A stretch of DNA of 64,000 nt from Scandinavium sp051650185 (lineage in GTDB: Bacteria > Pseudomonadota > Gammaproteobacteria > Enterobacterales > Enterobacteriaceae). The stretch covers positions 20,078 to 84,077 of the forward strand of contig NZ_JBOFIN010000079.1 of NCBI RefSeq assembly GCF_051650185.1. The letters are read 5' to 3'. Position numbers and translations under genes: made by a program. Below, one piece after another: positions 42,900 to 51,892 of the stretch (the stretch's first letter is position 1; every line of letters begins with the position of its first letter). A model generated the notes under the pieces. It did no database searches and was not told the origin of the DNA. It saw nothing but the letters and a program-made list of their open reading frames with translations.

Positions 42900-43910
42900 A
42901 TGATTGAAGCTGACCGCCTGGTCTCTGCAGGCAGTATCACGCCGGAAGATGTTGTTGACCGTGCGATTCGCCCAAAATTGCTGGAAGAGTATATCGGCCA
43001 GCCACAGGTGCGCTCGCAAATGGAAATCTTTATTCAGGCGGCGAAACTGCGCGGTGAAGCGCTCGATCATCTGTTAATTTTTGGGCCGCCGGGGCTGGGG
43101 AAAACCACCCTTGCCAACATTGTTGCCAACGAAATGGGCGTGAATCTGCGAACCACTTCTGGCCCGGTGCTTGAAAAAGCCGGTGACCTGGCGGCCATGC
43201 TCACCAACCTTGAGCCGCACGATGTGCTGTTCATCGATGAAATTCACCGCCTCTCACCGGTGGTGGAAGAAGTGCTGTATCCGGCGATGGAAGATTATCA
43301 GCTCGATATCATGATCGGCGAAGGGCCGGCGGCACGTTCAATCAAAATCGATTTACCGCCGTTTACGCTGATTGGCGCAACCACGAGAGCGGGCTCCCTG
43401 ACGTCGCCGCTTCGTGACCGCTTCGGTATTGTGCAGCGTCTGGAGTTCTATCAGGTGCCCGATTTACAACACATCGTAGGCCGTAGCGCGAACTTCATGG
43501 GCATCGAGATGAGTGATGAGGGCGCGCTTGAAATAGCCCGTCGTGCGCGTGGTACACCGCGTATCGCCAACCGTCTGCTTCGTCGTGTGCGTGATTTCAC
43601 CGAGGTTCGTCACGATGGAACGGTGTCGGCGGACATTGCCGCGCAGGCACTGGATATGCTGAATGTCGATGCGGAAGGGTTCGATTACATGGACCGCAAA
43701 TTGCTGCTGGCGGTAATCGACAAATTCTTCGGTGGCCCGGTCGGGTTAGACAACCTGGCGGCAGCCATCGGTGAAGAGCGAGAAACCATCGAAGACGTGC
43801 TGGAACCGTATCTTATCCAGCAAGGGTTCCTGCAACGCACGCCTCGTGGCCGCATGGCGACAGTCCGCGCGTGGAATCACTTCGGCATCACGCCGCCTGA
43901 AATGCCTTAA
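42900..43910 (+). CDS. ruvB: Holliday-junction helicase motor RuvB
   Basis: RuvB is a hexameric AAA+ ATPase that drives branch migration. It has 336 residues, as in E. coli. Walker A FGPPGLGKTT lies at 61-70 and Walker B DEIH at 113-116. Sensor and arginine-finger segments (GATTRAGSLTSPLRDRFG) follow, with the C-terminal winged helix at about 255-330 ending in RTPRGRMATVRAWNHFG. It is co-transcribed with ruvA and is followed by a REP pair. Confidence 0.98.
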   Translation: MIEADRLVSAGSITPEDVVDRAIRPKLLEEYIGQPQVRSQMEIFIQAAKLRGEALDHLLIFGPPGLGKTTLANIVANEMGVNLRTTSGPVLEKAGDLAAMLTNLEPHDVLFIDEIHRLSPVVEEVLYPAMEDYQLDIMIGEGPAARSIKIDLPPFTLIGATTRAGSLTSPLRDRFGIVQRLEFYQVPDLQHIVGRSANFMGIEMSDEGALEIARRARGTPRIANRLLRRVRDFTEVRHDGTVSADIAAQALDMLNVDAEGFDYMDRKLLLAVIDKFFGGPVGLDNLAAAIGEERETIEDVLEPYLIQQGFLQRTPRGRMATVRAWNHFGITPPEMP

Positions 43911-43925
43911 TGCTTGTCATCATAT

Positions 43926-44007
43926 TGCCGGATGGCGCTGGCGCTTATCCGGCCTACAAAGAACATCTCGTTTGTAGGCCTGCGCAAGCGAAGCGCCGCC
44001 AGGCCTT
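43926..44007. repeat. REP pair (BIME) between ruvB and znuB
   Basis: GCCGGATGGCGCTGGCGC with TATCCGGCCTAC (43927-43957) is close to the classic REP consensus. A second, inverted unit (GTAGGCCTGCGCAAGCG with CGCCGCCAGGC) follows to about 44006. The genes on either side are convergent. Confidence 0.88.
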
Positions 44008-44011
44008 TTAA

Positions 44012-44797
44012 TTACTGCGCGGTCTTTTTCATCATGCTGAAAATAAACAACAGCGCGGCGCAGAGCACCACGGAAGGGCCCGCTGGCGTATCGTAAAAGG
44101 CGGAAAAGGTCAACCCACCTGTCACGGCTACCATGCCAACGCCGACGGCAATAGCGGCCATTTGTTCCGGTGTTTTAGCGAAGCGGCGAGCTGTAGCCGC
44201 CGGGATAATCAGCAGTGAAGTGATAATCAGCGCCCCGACAAACTTCATCGCCACACCAATCGTCAATGCGGTGACCAGCATCAGCAACAGTTTCACCCGC
44301 TGTAACTTCACGCCGTCCACAAATGCCAGATCCGGACTGATGGTCATCGATAGCAGGTTGCGCCATTGCCACAGTAAAATGCCCACAACCACAATCACGC
44401 CAAGCGCTATCGAAATCAGGTCTTCCGGCGTCACGGCCAGTAAGTCGCCAAACAGATAAGCCATCAGATCAACGCGAACATTCGACATCAGGCTGACCAC
44501 CACCAGGCCCAAAGACAATGCGCTGTGTGCCATGATGCCGAGCAGGGTGTCTACGGCGAGGTGAGGGCGGCGCTCAAGCCACACCAGCCCGGCTGCGAGC
44601 ATCAATGTCACGGCGATGACGGCATAGAAAGGATTGACGTTCAGCAACAAGCCAAATGCCACGCCCAATAATGATGCGTGAGCCAGCGTGTCACCGAAAT
44701 AGGACATTCTGCGCCAGACAACAAAAGAGCCCAGAGGACCTGCTGCGCAGGCCAGCATTACACCGGCTAACCAGCCGGGAAACAGTAATTCAATCAT
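44012..44797 (-). CDS. znuB: Zinc ABC importer permease ZnuB
   Basis: ZnuB is the inner-membrane channel of the high-affinity zinc importer. It has 261 residues, as in E. coli, and is hydrophobic over most of its length with about seven to nine membrane segments of the ABC-3 (metal) permease family. Family landmarks are GPLGSFVVWRRMSYFGDTLAH near 20-40 and MKFVGALIITSLLIIPAATA near 180-200. It overlaps znuC by four bases and would share the Zur-controlled promoter. Confidence 0.96.
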   Translation of the reverse strand: MIELLFPGWLAGVMLACAAGPLGSFVVWRRMSYFGDTLAHASLLGVAFGLLLNVNPFYAVIAVTLMLAAGLVWLERRPHLAVDTLLGIMAHSALSLGLVVVSLMSNVRVDLMAYLFGDLLAVTPEDLISIALGVIVVVGILLWQWRNLLSMTISPDLAFVDGVKLQRVKLLLMLVTALTIGVAMKFVGALIITSLLIIPAATARRFAKTPEQMAAIAVGVGMVAVTGGLTFSAFYDTPAGPSVVLCAALLFIFSMMKKTAQ

Positions 44798-45549
44798 GGG
44801 CGATCATTTCCCCGACGCAGCACAATGCGGCCTTGCAAATCATGGCGATGGTTGTGTTGATGACGATAAATACCCAGCTGTTGCGCGCCGCGTGGGCCGA
44901 ACATTGAAATAAATTCCGGATGCATCGACACCACTTCCGGCGTGCCGGAGCAGCAAATATGGTGATTAAGGCACAGCACTTCGTCGGTTTTCGCCATCAC
45001 TAAGTGAAGGTCATGAGAAACCATCAACACCGCGCAGTCGAGCTCAGTGCGGAGCTGGTCAATCAGGTCATATAACGCGACCTGTCCGTTGACGTCCACG
45101 CCCTGAGTCGGCTCATCAAGCACCAGCAACTGCGGGCGGTTTAACAGCGCCCGGGCTAATAGCACGCGCTGGGTTTCGCCGCCAGACAGCTTCTGCATCG
45201 GCGCTTCCATTAAATGGCCCGCCTGCACGCGTTTGAGCGCAGGAAGGATATCTTCTTTGCTCGTGCCAGGGCGTAAGCGCAGGAAGCGATTTACGGTTAA
45301 CGGCATTGTGGCGTCGAGATGTAATTTCTGCGGGACATAGCCAATGCGCAGTTTCCCTTCTCGCTTGATAGTGCCAGTATCCGGTGCTACCAGCCCCAGT
45401 ACCACGCGGACAAGGGTCGACTTTCCTGCGCCATTTGGCCCAAGAAGCGTCAAAATTTTACCTGGCTTCAAAGCCAGCGAGATATCAGACAGCACACGGC
45501 GCTGGCCGAAGGTGACCGAGACATTTTCGAGCGTTACGAGATTCGTCAT
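44794..45549 (-). CDS. znuC: Zinc ABC importer ATPase ZnuC
   Basis: ZnuC powers zinc import with ZnuB. It has 251 residues from ATG 45549 (MTNLVTLENVSV), the E. coli length. A frame start seven codons earlier would run into the Zur box and is rejected. Walker A is LGPNGAGKST, the signature is LSGGETQR and Walker B is LLVLDEPTQG. The C-terminal tail is rich in histidine (IYRHQHNHRHD) and may sense zinc. It is divergent from znuA across a shared operator. Confidence 0.97.
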   Translation of the reverse strand: MTNLVTLENVSVTFGQRRVLSDISLALKPGKILTLLGPNGAGKSTLVRVVLGLVAPDTGTIKREGKLRIGYVPQKLHLDATMPLTVNRFLRLRPGTSKEDILPALKRVQAGHLMEAPMQKLSGGETQRVLLARALLNRPQLLVLDEPTQGVDVNGQVALYDLIDQLRTELDCAVLMVSHDLHLVMAKTDEVLCLNHHICCSGTPEVVSMHPEFISMFGPRGAQQLGIYRHQHNHRHDLQGRIVLRRGNDRP

Positions 45550-45576
45550 CACAATTTGAGGGTTGCACAAGTTAGT

Positions 45577-45598
45577 GAATGTTATAATATCACACTTC
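45577..45598. promoter_or_regulatory. Zur box between znuCB and znuA
   Basis: GAATGTTATAATATCACACTTC is a near-palindrome that matches the enteric Zur operator (GAAATGTTATANTATAACATTTC form) in both halves. It lies in the 78-base divergent gap, so one zinc-bound Zur dimer pair could shut off both znuCB and znuA. Confidence 0.88.
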
Positions 45599-45627
45599 TT
45601 TTCACTATTTCGATGAGTCGACGCATT

Positions 45628-46572
45628 ATGTTACATAAAAAGACGCTTCTTTTCGCAGCATTATCCACCGCGCTTTGGGGCGCAGCCGCTATACAAGCCA
45701 ACGCAGCGGTGGTTGCGTCGCTGAAACCGCTGGGCTTTATCGCATCCGCTATTGCTGATGGCGTGACGGAAACCCAGGTTTTGCTCCCTGACGGTGCCTC
45801 TGAGCATGACTACTCTTTGCGTCCGAGCGATGCAAAACGCTTACAAAACGCCGACTTAGTGGTGTGGATTGGTCCAGAAATGGAAGCATTTATGGACAAG
45901 ACAGCCACCGCCTTCCCTGAAACAAAAAAGGTCACCATTTCAACGCTGCCTGGCGTGAAACCGTTACTCATGAAAGGGGCCGATGACGACGACCACGACC
46001 ATGACCATGACCACGATGAGGGCGAAAAAGGTGATGCAGATCACCATCATGGTGACTACAACATGCACCTGTGGCTCTCGCCTGAGATAGCGCGCCTGTC
46101 GGCGGTTGCAATCCACGATAAATTAGTGGAACTTATGCCGCAAAGTCGAGCCAAACTAGACGCCAACCTGAAGAATTTCGAGGCACAATTAGCCGCGACC
46201 GATAAGCAGGTGGGTAACGAGCTGGCACCGTTGAAAGGGAAAGGGTATTTCGTTTTTCATGACGCCTACGGCTATTACGAAAAACACTACGGATTGACCT
46301 CTCTGGGGCATTTTACCGTCAACCCTGAAATCCAGCCCGGTGCGCAGCGTTTACATGACATAAGAACACAGTTGGTTGAGCAGAAAGCAACATGCGTTTT
46401 TGCTGAGCCACAATTCAGGCCAGCCGTGGTAGAAGCGGTTTCTCGCGGAACGTCCGTTCGTATGGGAACGTTAGATCCGCTGGGAACTAACATCCCGTTG
46501 GGAAAATCCAGCTATACGGATTTTCTGACCCAACTGGCGAACCAGTATTCGAGCTGCCTGAAAGGAGATTAA
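45628..46572 (+). CDS. znuA: Zinc-binding periplasmic protein ZnuA
   Basis: ZnuA captures zinc in the periplasm for ZnuBC. It has 314 residues from ATG 45628 (MLHKKTLLFAAL; 310 in E. coli), with a signal peptide ending near ANA. Zinc ligands include the histidine in GASEHDYSL, one in NMHLWLSPE and one in KGHF-type sequence (SLGHFTVNPE). The charged histidine loop is long, with alternating DH repeats followed by DHHHGD at about residues 112-145. A frame start at 45556 would overlap the Zur box and is not used. Divergent from znuC. Confidence 0.96.
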   Translation: MLHKKTLLFAALSTALWGAAAIQANAAVVASLKPLGFIASAIADGVTETQVLLPDGASEHDYSLRPSDAKRLQNADLVVWIGPEMEAFMDKTATAFPETKKVTISTLPGVKPLLMKGADDDDHDHDHDHDEGEKGDADHHHGDYNMHLWLSPEIARLSAVAIHDKLVELMPQSRAKLDANLKNFEAQLAATDKQVGNELAPLKGKGYFVFHDAYGYYEKHYGLTSLGHFTVNPEIQPGAQRLHDIRTQLVEQKATCVFAEPQFRPAVVEAVSRGTSVRMGTLDPLGTNIPLGKSSYTDFLTQLANQYSSCLKGD

Positions 46573-46587
46573 CGAGGAAGTGAATAC

Positions 46588-47907
46588 GTGCAACAGGTAG
46601 CCCGCTCTGTCGCCCTGGCATTTAACAATTTGCCGCGACCCCACCGCGTTATGCTCGGGTCGCTTACCGTTCTCACCCTTGCGGTCGCCGTCTGGCGACC
46701 GTACGTGTACCATCCCGAATCAGCCCCCATCGTACGAACCATCGAGCTTGAGAAGAGCGAAATTCGTTCTCTGCTGCCGGAAGCCAGTGAGCCTATTGAC
46801 CAAGCTGCGCAGGAAGATGAAGCCATTCCTCAGGATGAGCTGGATGATAAAACCGACGGTGAGGCTGGCGTACACGAATATGTGGTGTCAACCGGCGATA
46901 CCCTGAGTAGCGTTTTGAACCAGTACGGCATCGATATGAGTGATATCAGCCAACTGGCCTCGGCAGATAAAGATCTGCGTAACCTGAAAATTGGTCAACA
47001 GCTTTCCTGGACCCTGAACGCCGACGGCGATTTACAGCGCATGACGTGGGAGATGTCCCGCCGTGAAACGCGTACCTACGATCGCGCTGCAAACGGTTTC
47101 AAAATGAGTGCTGAAACCCAGCAGGGCGATTGGGTCAACAATGTTCTGAAAGGCACTGTGGGCGCGAGCTTTGTGAGCAGCGCGCGTGATGCAGGGTTAA
47201 CCAGCGCCGAAGTCAGTGCAGTGATTAAAGCGATGCAGTGGCAGATGGACTTCCGCAAACTGAAAAAGGGTGATGAGTTCTCGGTGCTGATGTCCCGTGA
47301 AATGCTGGACGGCAAACGCGAACAAAGCCAACTTCTGGGCGTGCGCTTGCGCTCTTCCGGCAAAGATTACTATGCCATCCGCGCCGAGGACGGCAAGTTC
47401 TACGACAAAAACGGGACGGGTCTGGCGAAAGGCTTCTTGCGTTTCCCTACCGCTCGTCAGTTCCGCGTCTCGTCGAACTTTAATCCGCGTCGTCTGAACC
47501 CGGTAACGGGTCGCGTTGCACCGCATAAAGGTGTTGATTTTGCGATGCCGCAGGGCACACCGGTTCTGGCTGTTGGTGATGGTGAAGTGGTCGTGGCGAA
47601 ACGCAGTGGCGCGGCAGGCTATTATGTTGCTGTTCGTCATGGTCGCACTTACACCACTCGCTATATGCACTTGCGTAAGCTGTTGGTGAAACCGGGTCAA
47701 AAAGTGAAACGCGGCGACCGTATTGCGCTCTCGGGCAACACTGGCCGTTCTACTGGACCACACTTGCATTATGAAGTGTGGATCAACCAGCAGGCAGTAA
47801 ACCCGCTGACCGCGAAGTTACCGCGTACCGAAGGGCTGACCGGTTCCGATCGTCGTGATTACCTGGCGCAGGTCAAAGAGGTTGTACCTCAACTGCAAAT
47901 TGACTAA
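46588..47907 (+). CDS. mepM: Murein DD-endopeptidase MepM
   Basis: MepM (YebA) cuts D-Ala-mDAP cross-links so new peptidoglycan can be inserted. It has 439 residues from GTG 46588 (440 in E. coli). Order: N-terminal membrane anchor (about 20-40), LysM domain (about 95-140, EYVVSTGDTLSSVLNQYGID), an OapA-like middle domain, and an M23 metallopeptidase domain (about 310-410) with HKGVDFA and HLHYEVW zinc ligands. It lies 15 bases after znuA, so zinc limitation may raise expression of this zinc enzyme through read-through. Confidence 0.96.
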   Translation: MQQVARSVALAFNNLPRPHRVMLGSLTVLTLAVAVWRPYVYHPESAPIVRTIELEKSEIRSLLPEASEPIDQAAQEDEAIPQDELDDKTDGEAGVHEYVVSTGDTLSSVLNQYGIDMSDISQLASADKDLRNLKIGQQLSWTLNADGDLQRMTWEMSRRETRTYDRAANGFKMSAETQQGDWVNNVLKGTVGASFVSSARDAGLTSAEVSAVIKAMQWQMDFRKLKKGDEFSVLMSREMLDGKREQSQLLGVRLRSSGKDYYAIRAEDGKFYDKNGTGLAKGFLRFPTARQFRVSSNFNPRRLNPVTGRVAPHKGVDFAMPQGTPVLAVGDGEVVVAKRSGAAGYYVAVRHGRTYTTRYMHLRKLLVKPGQKVKRGDRIALSGNTGRSTGPHLHYEVWINQQAVNPLTAKLPRTEGLTGSDRRDYLAQVKEVVPQLQID

Positions 47908-47920
47908 ACCCTGACCTTTC

Positions 47921-47956
47921 AAAGCCGATGCCCTTGCTGGCATCGGCTTTTTCTTT
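47921..47956 (+). terminator. Intrinsic terminator after mepM
   Basis: AAAGCCGATGCC (47921-47932) pairs with GGCATCGGCTTT (47939-47950) around a 6-base loop, followed by TTCTTTT. It is a strong terminator between mepM and lpxM. Confidence 0.92.
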
Positions 47957-48026
47957 TGTGCGAAGTCTGGCACGTCGCTAAACTATCAGCATCTTTCTCT
48001 TTTTCCGGCACGACTCTGGAACAGGC

Positions 48027-48998
48027 ATGGAAACGAAAAAAAATAACATTGAGTTTATTCCTCAGTTCGAAAAGTCCTTTTTACTTCCGCGCTACTGGGG
48101 ATCCTGGCTCGGCGTATTTGCCTTTGCGGGGATAGCCCTGACACCGCCGTCATTCCGCGACCCCATTCTCGGCAAACTTGGCCGTATGGTGGGGAGACTG
48201 GCGAAAAGTTCTCGCCGTCGTGCGCAAATCAATCTGCTGTATTGCTTCCCTGAGAAAAGCGAAGCTGAGCGTGAAGCCATCATCGATGAGATGTACGCCA
48301 CAGCGCCCCAGGCAATGGTGATGATGGCGGAGCTGGGGTTGCGTGACCCCGGGAAAGTCCTCTCACGCGTTGACTGGAAAGGCATCGAGATCATCGAAGA
48401 GATGCATCGCAACGACGAGAAGGTGATCTTCCTCGTGCCACACGGCTGGGGCGTGGATATCCCGGCGATGCTGATGGCTTCAAAAGGCCAGAAGATGGCG
48501 GCGATGTTCCACAACCAGGGAAACCAGGTTTTCGATTACGTATGGAATACCGTGCGCCGCCGTTTTGGTGGCCGTATGCACGCGCGCAATGACGGCATTA
48601 AGCCGTTTATTAAATCCGTGCGTGAAGGCTACTGGGGTTATTATCTGCCCGACCAGGATCATGGTGAAGAACATAGCGAGTTCGTCGATTTCTTCGCCAC
48701 CTACAAGGCGACCCTGCCTGCCATTGGCCGTTTGATGAAAGTCTGCCGCGCTCGTGTTGTCCCGCTTTTCCCGGTATATGACGGCAAAACGCATCGTCTG
48801 ACGGTTGAAATTCGCCCGCCAATGGATGATCTGCTGGAAGCTGATGACAACACCATTGCTCGCCGAATGAATGAAGAAGTCGAAATTTTCGTCACGCCAC
48901 ATACCGAACAGTACACCTGGATCCTGAAGCTGCTGAAAACCCGAAAGCCGGGTGAAACCGAGCCTTACAAGCGAAAAGAACTGTTCCCGAAGAAATAA
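48027..48998 (+). CDS. lpxM: Lipid A myristoyltransferase LpxM
   Basis: LpxM (MsbB) adds the last acyl chain to Kdo2-lipid A, at the inner membrane. It has 323 residues, as in E. coli. An N-terminal membrane segment (about 24-42, YWGSWLGVFAFAGIALTPP) anchors it. The acyltransferase motif H139-x4-D144 (PHGWGVD) is intact, followed by YLPDQDHGEEHSEFVDFFA near 208-226. It stands alone between two terminators and ends next to the convergent pykA. Confidence 0.97.
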   Translation: METKKNNIEFIPQFEKSFLLPRYWGSWLGVFAFAGIALTPPSFRDPILGKLGRMVGRLAKSSRRRAQINLLYCFPEKSEAEREAIIDEMYATAPQAMVMMAELGLRDPGKVLSRVDWKGIEIIEEMHRNDEKVIFLVPHGWGVDIPAMLMASKGQKMAAMFHNQGNQVFDYVWNTVRRRFGGRMHARNDGIKPFIKSVREGYWGYYLPDQDHGEEHSEFVDFFATYKATLPAIGRLMKVCRARVVPLFPVYDGKTHRLTVEIRPPMDDLLEADDNTIARRMNEEVEIFVTPHTEQYTWILKLLKTRKPGETEPYKRKELFPKK

Positions 48999-49025
48999 AA
49001 AAAGCGCCGTTAAGGCGCTTTTTTA
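48999..49025 (+). terminator. Terminator after lpxM
   Basis: AAAAGCGCC and GGCGCTTTT form a 9-bp stem around GTTAA (49000-49022) directly at the lpxM stop codon, followed by more T residues. Confidence 0.92.
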
Positions 49026-49029
49026 TTGC

Positions 49030-49093
49030 TGCCGGGTGGCGCTTACGTTCACCCGGCCTACAGTAGGCCCGGCAATCGAAGAGCCGCCGGGCA
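49030..49093. repeat. REP pair (BIME) between lpxM and pykA
   Basis: GCCGGGTGGCGCTTACG with TCACCCGGC (49031-49058) and an inverted unit TAGGCCCGGC with GCCGCCGGGC (49064-49092), between convergent genes. Confidence 0.82.
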
Positions 49094-49099
49094 GTACCC

Positions 49100-50542
49100 T
49101 TACTCGACAGTCAGAATACGTGTGGTGTTGGTGGTGCCAACAGTACTCATCACGTCGCCCTGAGTCACGATAACCAGGTCACCGGACACCAGATAGCCTT
49201 TATCGCGCAGCAGGTTAACTGCATCGCTGGCTGCGGCCACACCGTCGGTTGCACTGTCGAAGTGAACTGGCGTCACGCCGCGGTACAGCGAGGTCAGGTT
49301 CAGCGTGCGTTCATGGCGAGACATGGCGAAAATTGGCAGACCAGAACTGATACGAGAAGTCATCAGCGCAGTACGGCCGGATTCGGTCATGGAGATAATC
49401 GCGGAAACCCCTTTCAGGTGGTTTGCGGCATACATCGCAGACATCGCAATGGCTTCTTCCACGTTGTCGAACTGCACGTCCAGACGGTGCTTGGAGACGT
49501 TAATGCTTGGGATTTTTTCGGCACCCAGGCAAACACGCGCCATGGCGGCAACGGTTTCAGATGGGTACTGGCCTGCTGCGGTTTCCGCAGAAAGCATCAC
49601 GGCATCGGTACCATCCAGCACGGCGTTAGCCACGTCCATGACTTCTGCACGGGTTGGCATTGGGTTGGTGATCATCGATTCCATCATCTGAGTGGCGGTG
49701 ATCACCGCGCGGTTCAGTTGACGAGCGCGACGAATCAGCGCTTTCTGAATGCCGACCAGTTCCGGATCGCCAATTTCAACGCCCAGGTCGCCACGCGCAA
49801 CCATCACCACGTCGGAGGCGAGGATGATATCGTCCATGGCGTCCTGGCTGCAGACAGCCTCGGCACGTTCCACTTTCGCGACGATTTTGGCATCACAACC
49901 TGCATCGCGGGCCAGGCGGCGCGCGTAGTTAAGGTCTTCACCGCAGCGCGGGAAGGAAACGGCCAGATAATCGACGCCAATCAGGGCGGCAGTCTGGATA
50001 TCGGCTTTGTCTTTTTCGGTCAGGGCTTCTGCGGACAGGCCGCCACCCAGTTTGTTGATGCCTTTATTGTTGGACAGCGGGCCACCTACGGTGACTTCGG
50101 TGAACACTTTCATGCCCTGAACTTCGAGCACTTTAAGCTGCACACGCCCATCATCTAACAGCAGGATATCGCCAGGCACCACGTCAGCAGGCAGGCCTTT
50201 GTAGTCGATACCGACTTTGTCTTTGTCGCCTTCGCCTTTACCCAGGTTGGCATCAAGCAGGAATTTGTCGCCAATGTTCAGGAACACTTTCCCTTCTTTG
50301 AAGGTAGACACACGGATTTTTGGTCCCTGCAGATCGCCAAGAATGGCGACGTGACGACCCAGTTTGGCGGCGATTTCACGGACTTTATCGGCACGAAGTT
50401 TGTGATCTTCGGCGGTGCCGTGAGAGAAGTTCATGCGGACAACGTTCGCACCAGCAGCAATAACCTTCTCCAGGTTATTATCGCGGTCGGTCGCCGGGCC
50501 TAACGTGGTCACGATTTTGGTTCTGCGAAGCCTTCTGGACAT
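49100..50542 (-). CDS. pykA: Pyruvate kinase II (AMP-activated)
   Basis: PykA makes pyruvate and ATP from phosphoenolpyruvate. It has 480 residues, as in E. coli, and starts at ATG 50542 (MSRRLRRTKIV). A frame open to 50608 is not used. The TIM barrel has RMNFSHG and the metal/substrate segments KVERAEAV and VMVARGDLGVEIG, then the catalytic ATQMMESMI. The C-terminal allosteric domain covers about 345-480. It is monocistronic on the minus strand, with hexR upstream on the same strand. Confidence 0.98.
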   Translation of the reverse strand: MSRRLRRTKIVTTLGPATDRDNNLEKVIAAGANVVRMNFSHGTAEDHKLRADKVREIAAKLGRHVAILGDLQGPKIRVSTFKEGKVFLNIGDKFLLDANLGKGEGDKDKVGIDYKGLPADVVPGDILLLDDGRVQLKVLEVQGMKVFTEVTVGGPLSNNKGINKLGGGLSAEALTEKDKADIQTAALIGVDYLAVSFPRCGEDLNYARRLARDAGCDAKIVAKVERAEAVCSQDAMDDIILASDVVMVARGDLGVEIGDPELVGIQKALIRRARQLNRAVITATQMMESMITNPMPTRAEVMDVANAVLDGTDAVMLSAETAAGQYPSETVAAMARVCLGAEKIPSINVSKHRLDVQFDNVEEAIAMSAMYAANHLKGVSAIISMTESGRTALMTSRISSGLPIFAMSRHERTLNLTSLYRGVTPVHFDSATDGVAAASDAVNLLRDKGYLVSGDLVIVTQGDVMSTVGTTNTTRILTVE

Positions 50543-50666
50543 GTAATACTCCGTTGCTGAAACAATTTTGGTGTTGCGTGAACAGGAATCGGGGGTCCGC
50601 CTGTGCATAGTCTACTGCTGGAACTTACCCGAATGTACAAATAGGTTACAAGCTTGTTATAAAATT

Positions 50667-51536
50667 TTAGTGGTTTTCACTGCCAACCCGCAGTTCCTTA
50701 TCAAACCGCGATTCTTTTAATGCTTCCTTGACCCGCTTCAAGTTATCCCGGAATTTTGCGCCACGTCGCAAAGTAAAGCCCGTAGCCAGCACATCAATCA
50801 CGGTGAGCTGGGCAAGGCGAGAAACCATTGGCATATAAATGTCGGTATCTTCCGGAACGTCCAGCGTAATGGCCAGAGAGGCTTCACGCGCAAGCGGCGT
50901 GCCGGCGGAGGTGATCGCGATAACCATGGCATCGTTTTCCCTTGCGAGCTGCGCAAGTTCGACCAGGTTCTTGGTCCGCCCGGTGTGGGAGATTAGCACC
51001 ACCACGTCGCCATCGCTGCAATTCATACAGCTCATTCTTTGCAAAACAATGTCATCGGAATAGATAACGGGCACGTTAAAGCGGAAAAACTTGTTCATTG
51101 CATCGTGCGCGACAGCGGCGGAAGAACCGAGTCCGAAGAAGGCAATCTTCTTGGCCTGAGTCAGTAAATCTACCGCGCGGTTGACGGCGGCCATATCCAG
51201 CGACTGGCGCACATGGTCGAGGCTTGCCATGGCCGATTCGAAGATTTTCCCCGTATAGGCTTCAACGCTGTCATCTTCATCGACGTTACGGTTTACGTAA
51301 GGCGTGCCGTTCGCAAGACTTTGTGCCAGATGCAGCTTAAAATCAGGGAAACCTCGGGTGTCCATGCTACGGCAGAAACGGTTGACGGTGGGCTCGCTAA
51401 CGGCAGCCTGAAGCGCCAGCGTGGCAATGCTGGAGTGGATGGCCTGACTCGGGGAGGCGAGGATCACTTCCGCCACTTTCCGCTCGGATTTGCTAAGGTT
51501 TTCCAGGTGAGACTGGATTTTTTCCAGCATGTTCAT
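50667..51536 (-). CDS. hexR: RpiR-family regulator HexR
   Basis: HexR controls central carbon genes, notably zwf, edd and eda, and responds to KDPG. It has 289 residues from ATG 51536 (MNMLEKIQSHLE); the frame open to 51590 is not used. An N-terminal helix-turn-helix of the RpiR type (about 1-77, with SEPTVNRFCRSMDTRGFPDFK) is followed by a SIS sugar-phosphate domain (about 125-260, with FFGLGSSAAVAHDA and VVVLISHTGRTKNLVE). It is divergent from zwf, its expected target. Confidence 0.96.
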   Translation of the reverse strand: MNMLEKIQSHLENLSKSERKVAEVILASPSQAIHSSIATLALQAAVSEPTVNRFCRSMDTRGFPDFKLHLAQSLANGTPYVNRNVDEDDSVEAYTGKIFESAMASLDHVRQSLDMAAVNRAVDLLTQAKKIAFFGLGSSAAVAHDAMNKFFRFNVPVIYSDDIVLQRMSCMNCSDGDVVVLISHTGRTKNLVELAQLARENDAMVIAITSAGTPLAREASLAITLDVPEDTDIYMPMVSRLAQLTVIDVLATGFTLRRGAKFRDNLKRVKEALKESRFDKELRVGSENH

Positions 51537-51830
51537 GGTTAACAAACGCTCATCGGTGAAAGCGATTCCATTAATGGATGAAATCGGCATGCATTTTAGT
51601 GAGAATATACCCCTGTGCCCGCGTCAATGCTGAGGAAAGAGGACCATTTACGTTGTTTTTTTTCATTACATGATCAGAGTCGCCTTTTGCCCAATGTGAA
51701 CTGGCGAAATGACGAACAAAATGAAGCGATTGACCCGGAAATGAGGCCCTTTTTTTCCCGGAAATGCCTTTATATGGCGTCGACGGGCGGTTCAGGGTTT
51801 CGACATTCACGTAAACACAGTACAGTGCAG

Positions 51831-51845
51831 CGTAAGAAAATTACA
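51831..51845. promoter_or_regulatory. Candidate HexR box upstream of zwf
   Basis: CGTAAGAAAATTACA matches the HexR consensus form TGTAATTAAATTACA at 12 of 15 positions, 48 bases before zwf. The rest of the 356-base hexR-zwf gap shows no gene. The clear right half and weak left half make this tentative. Confidence 0.4.
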
Positions 51846-51892
51846 AATAGCGCCTGGCAGAAGCACCAGGCAATCCAACTGAGGAGAATGAC

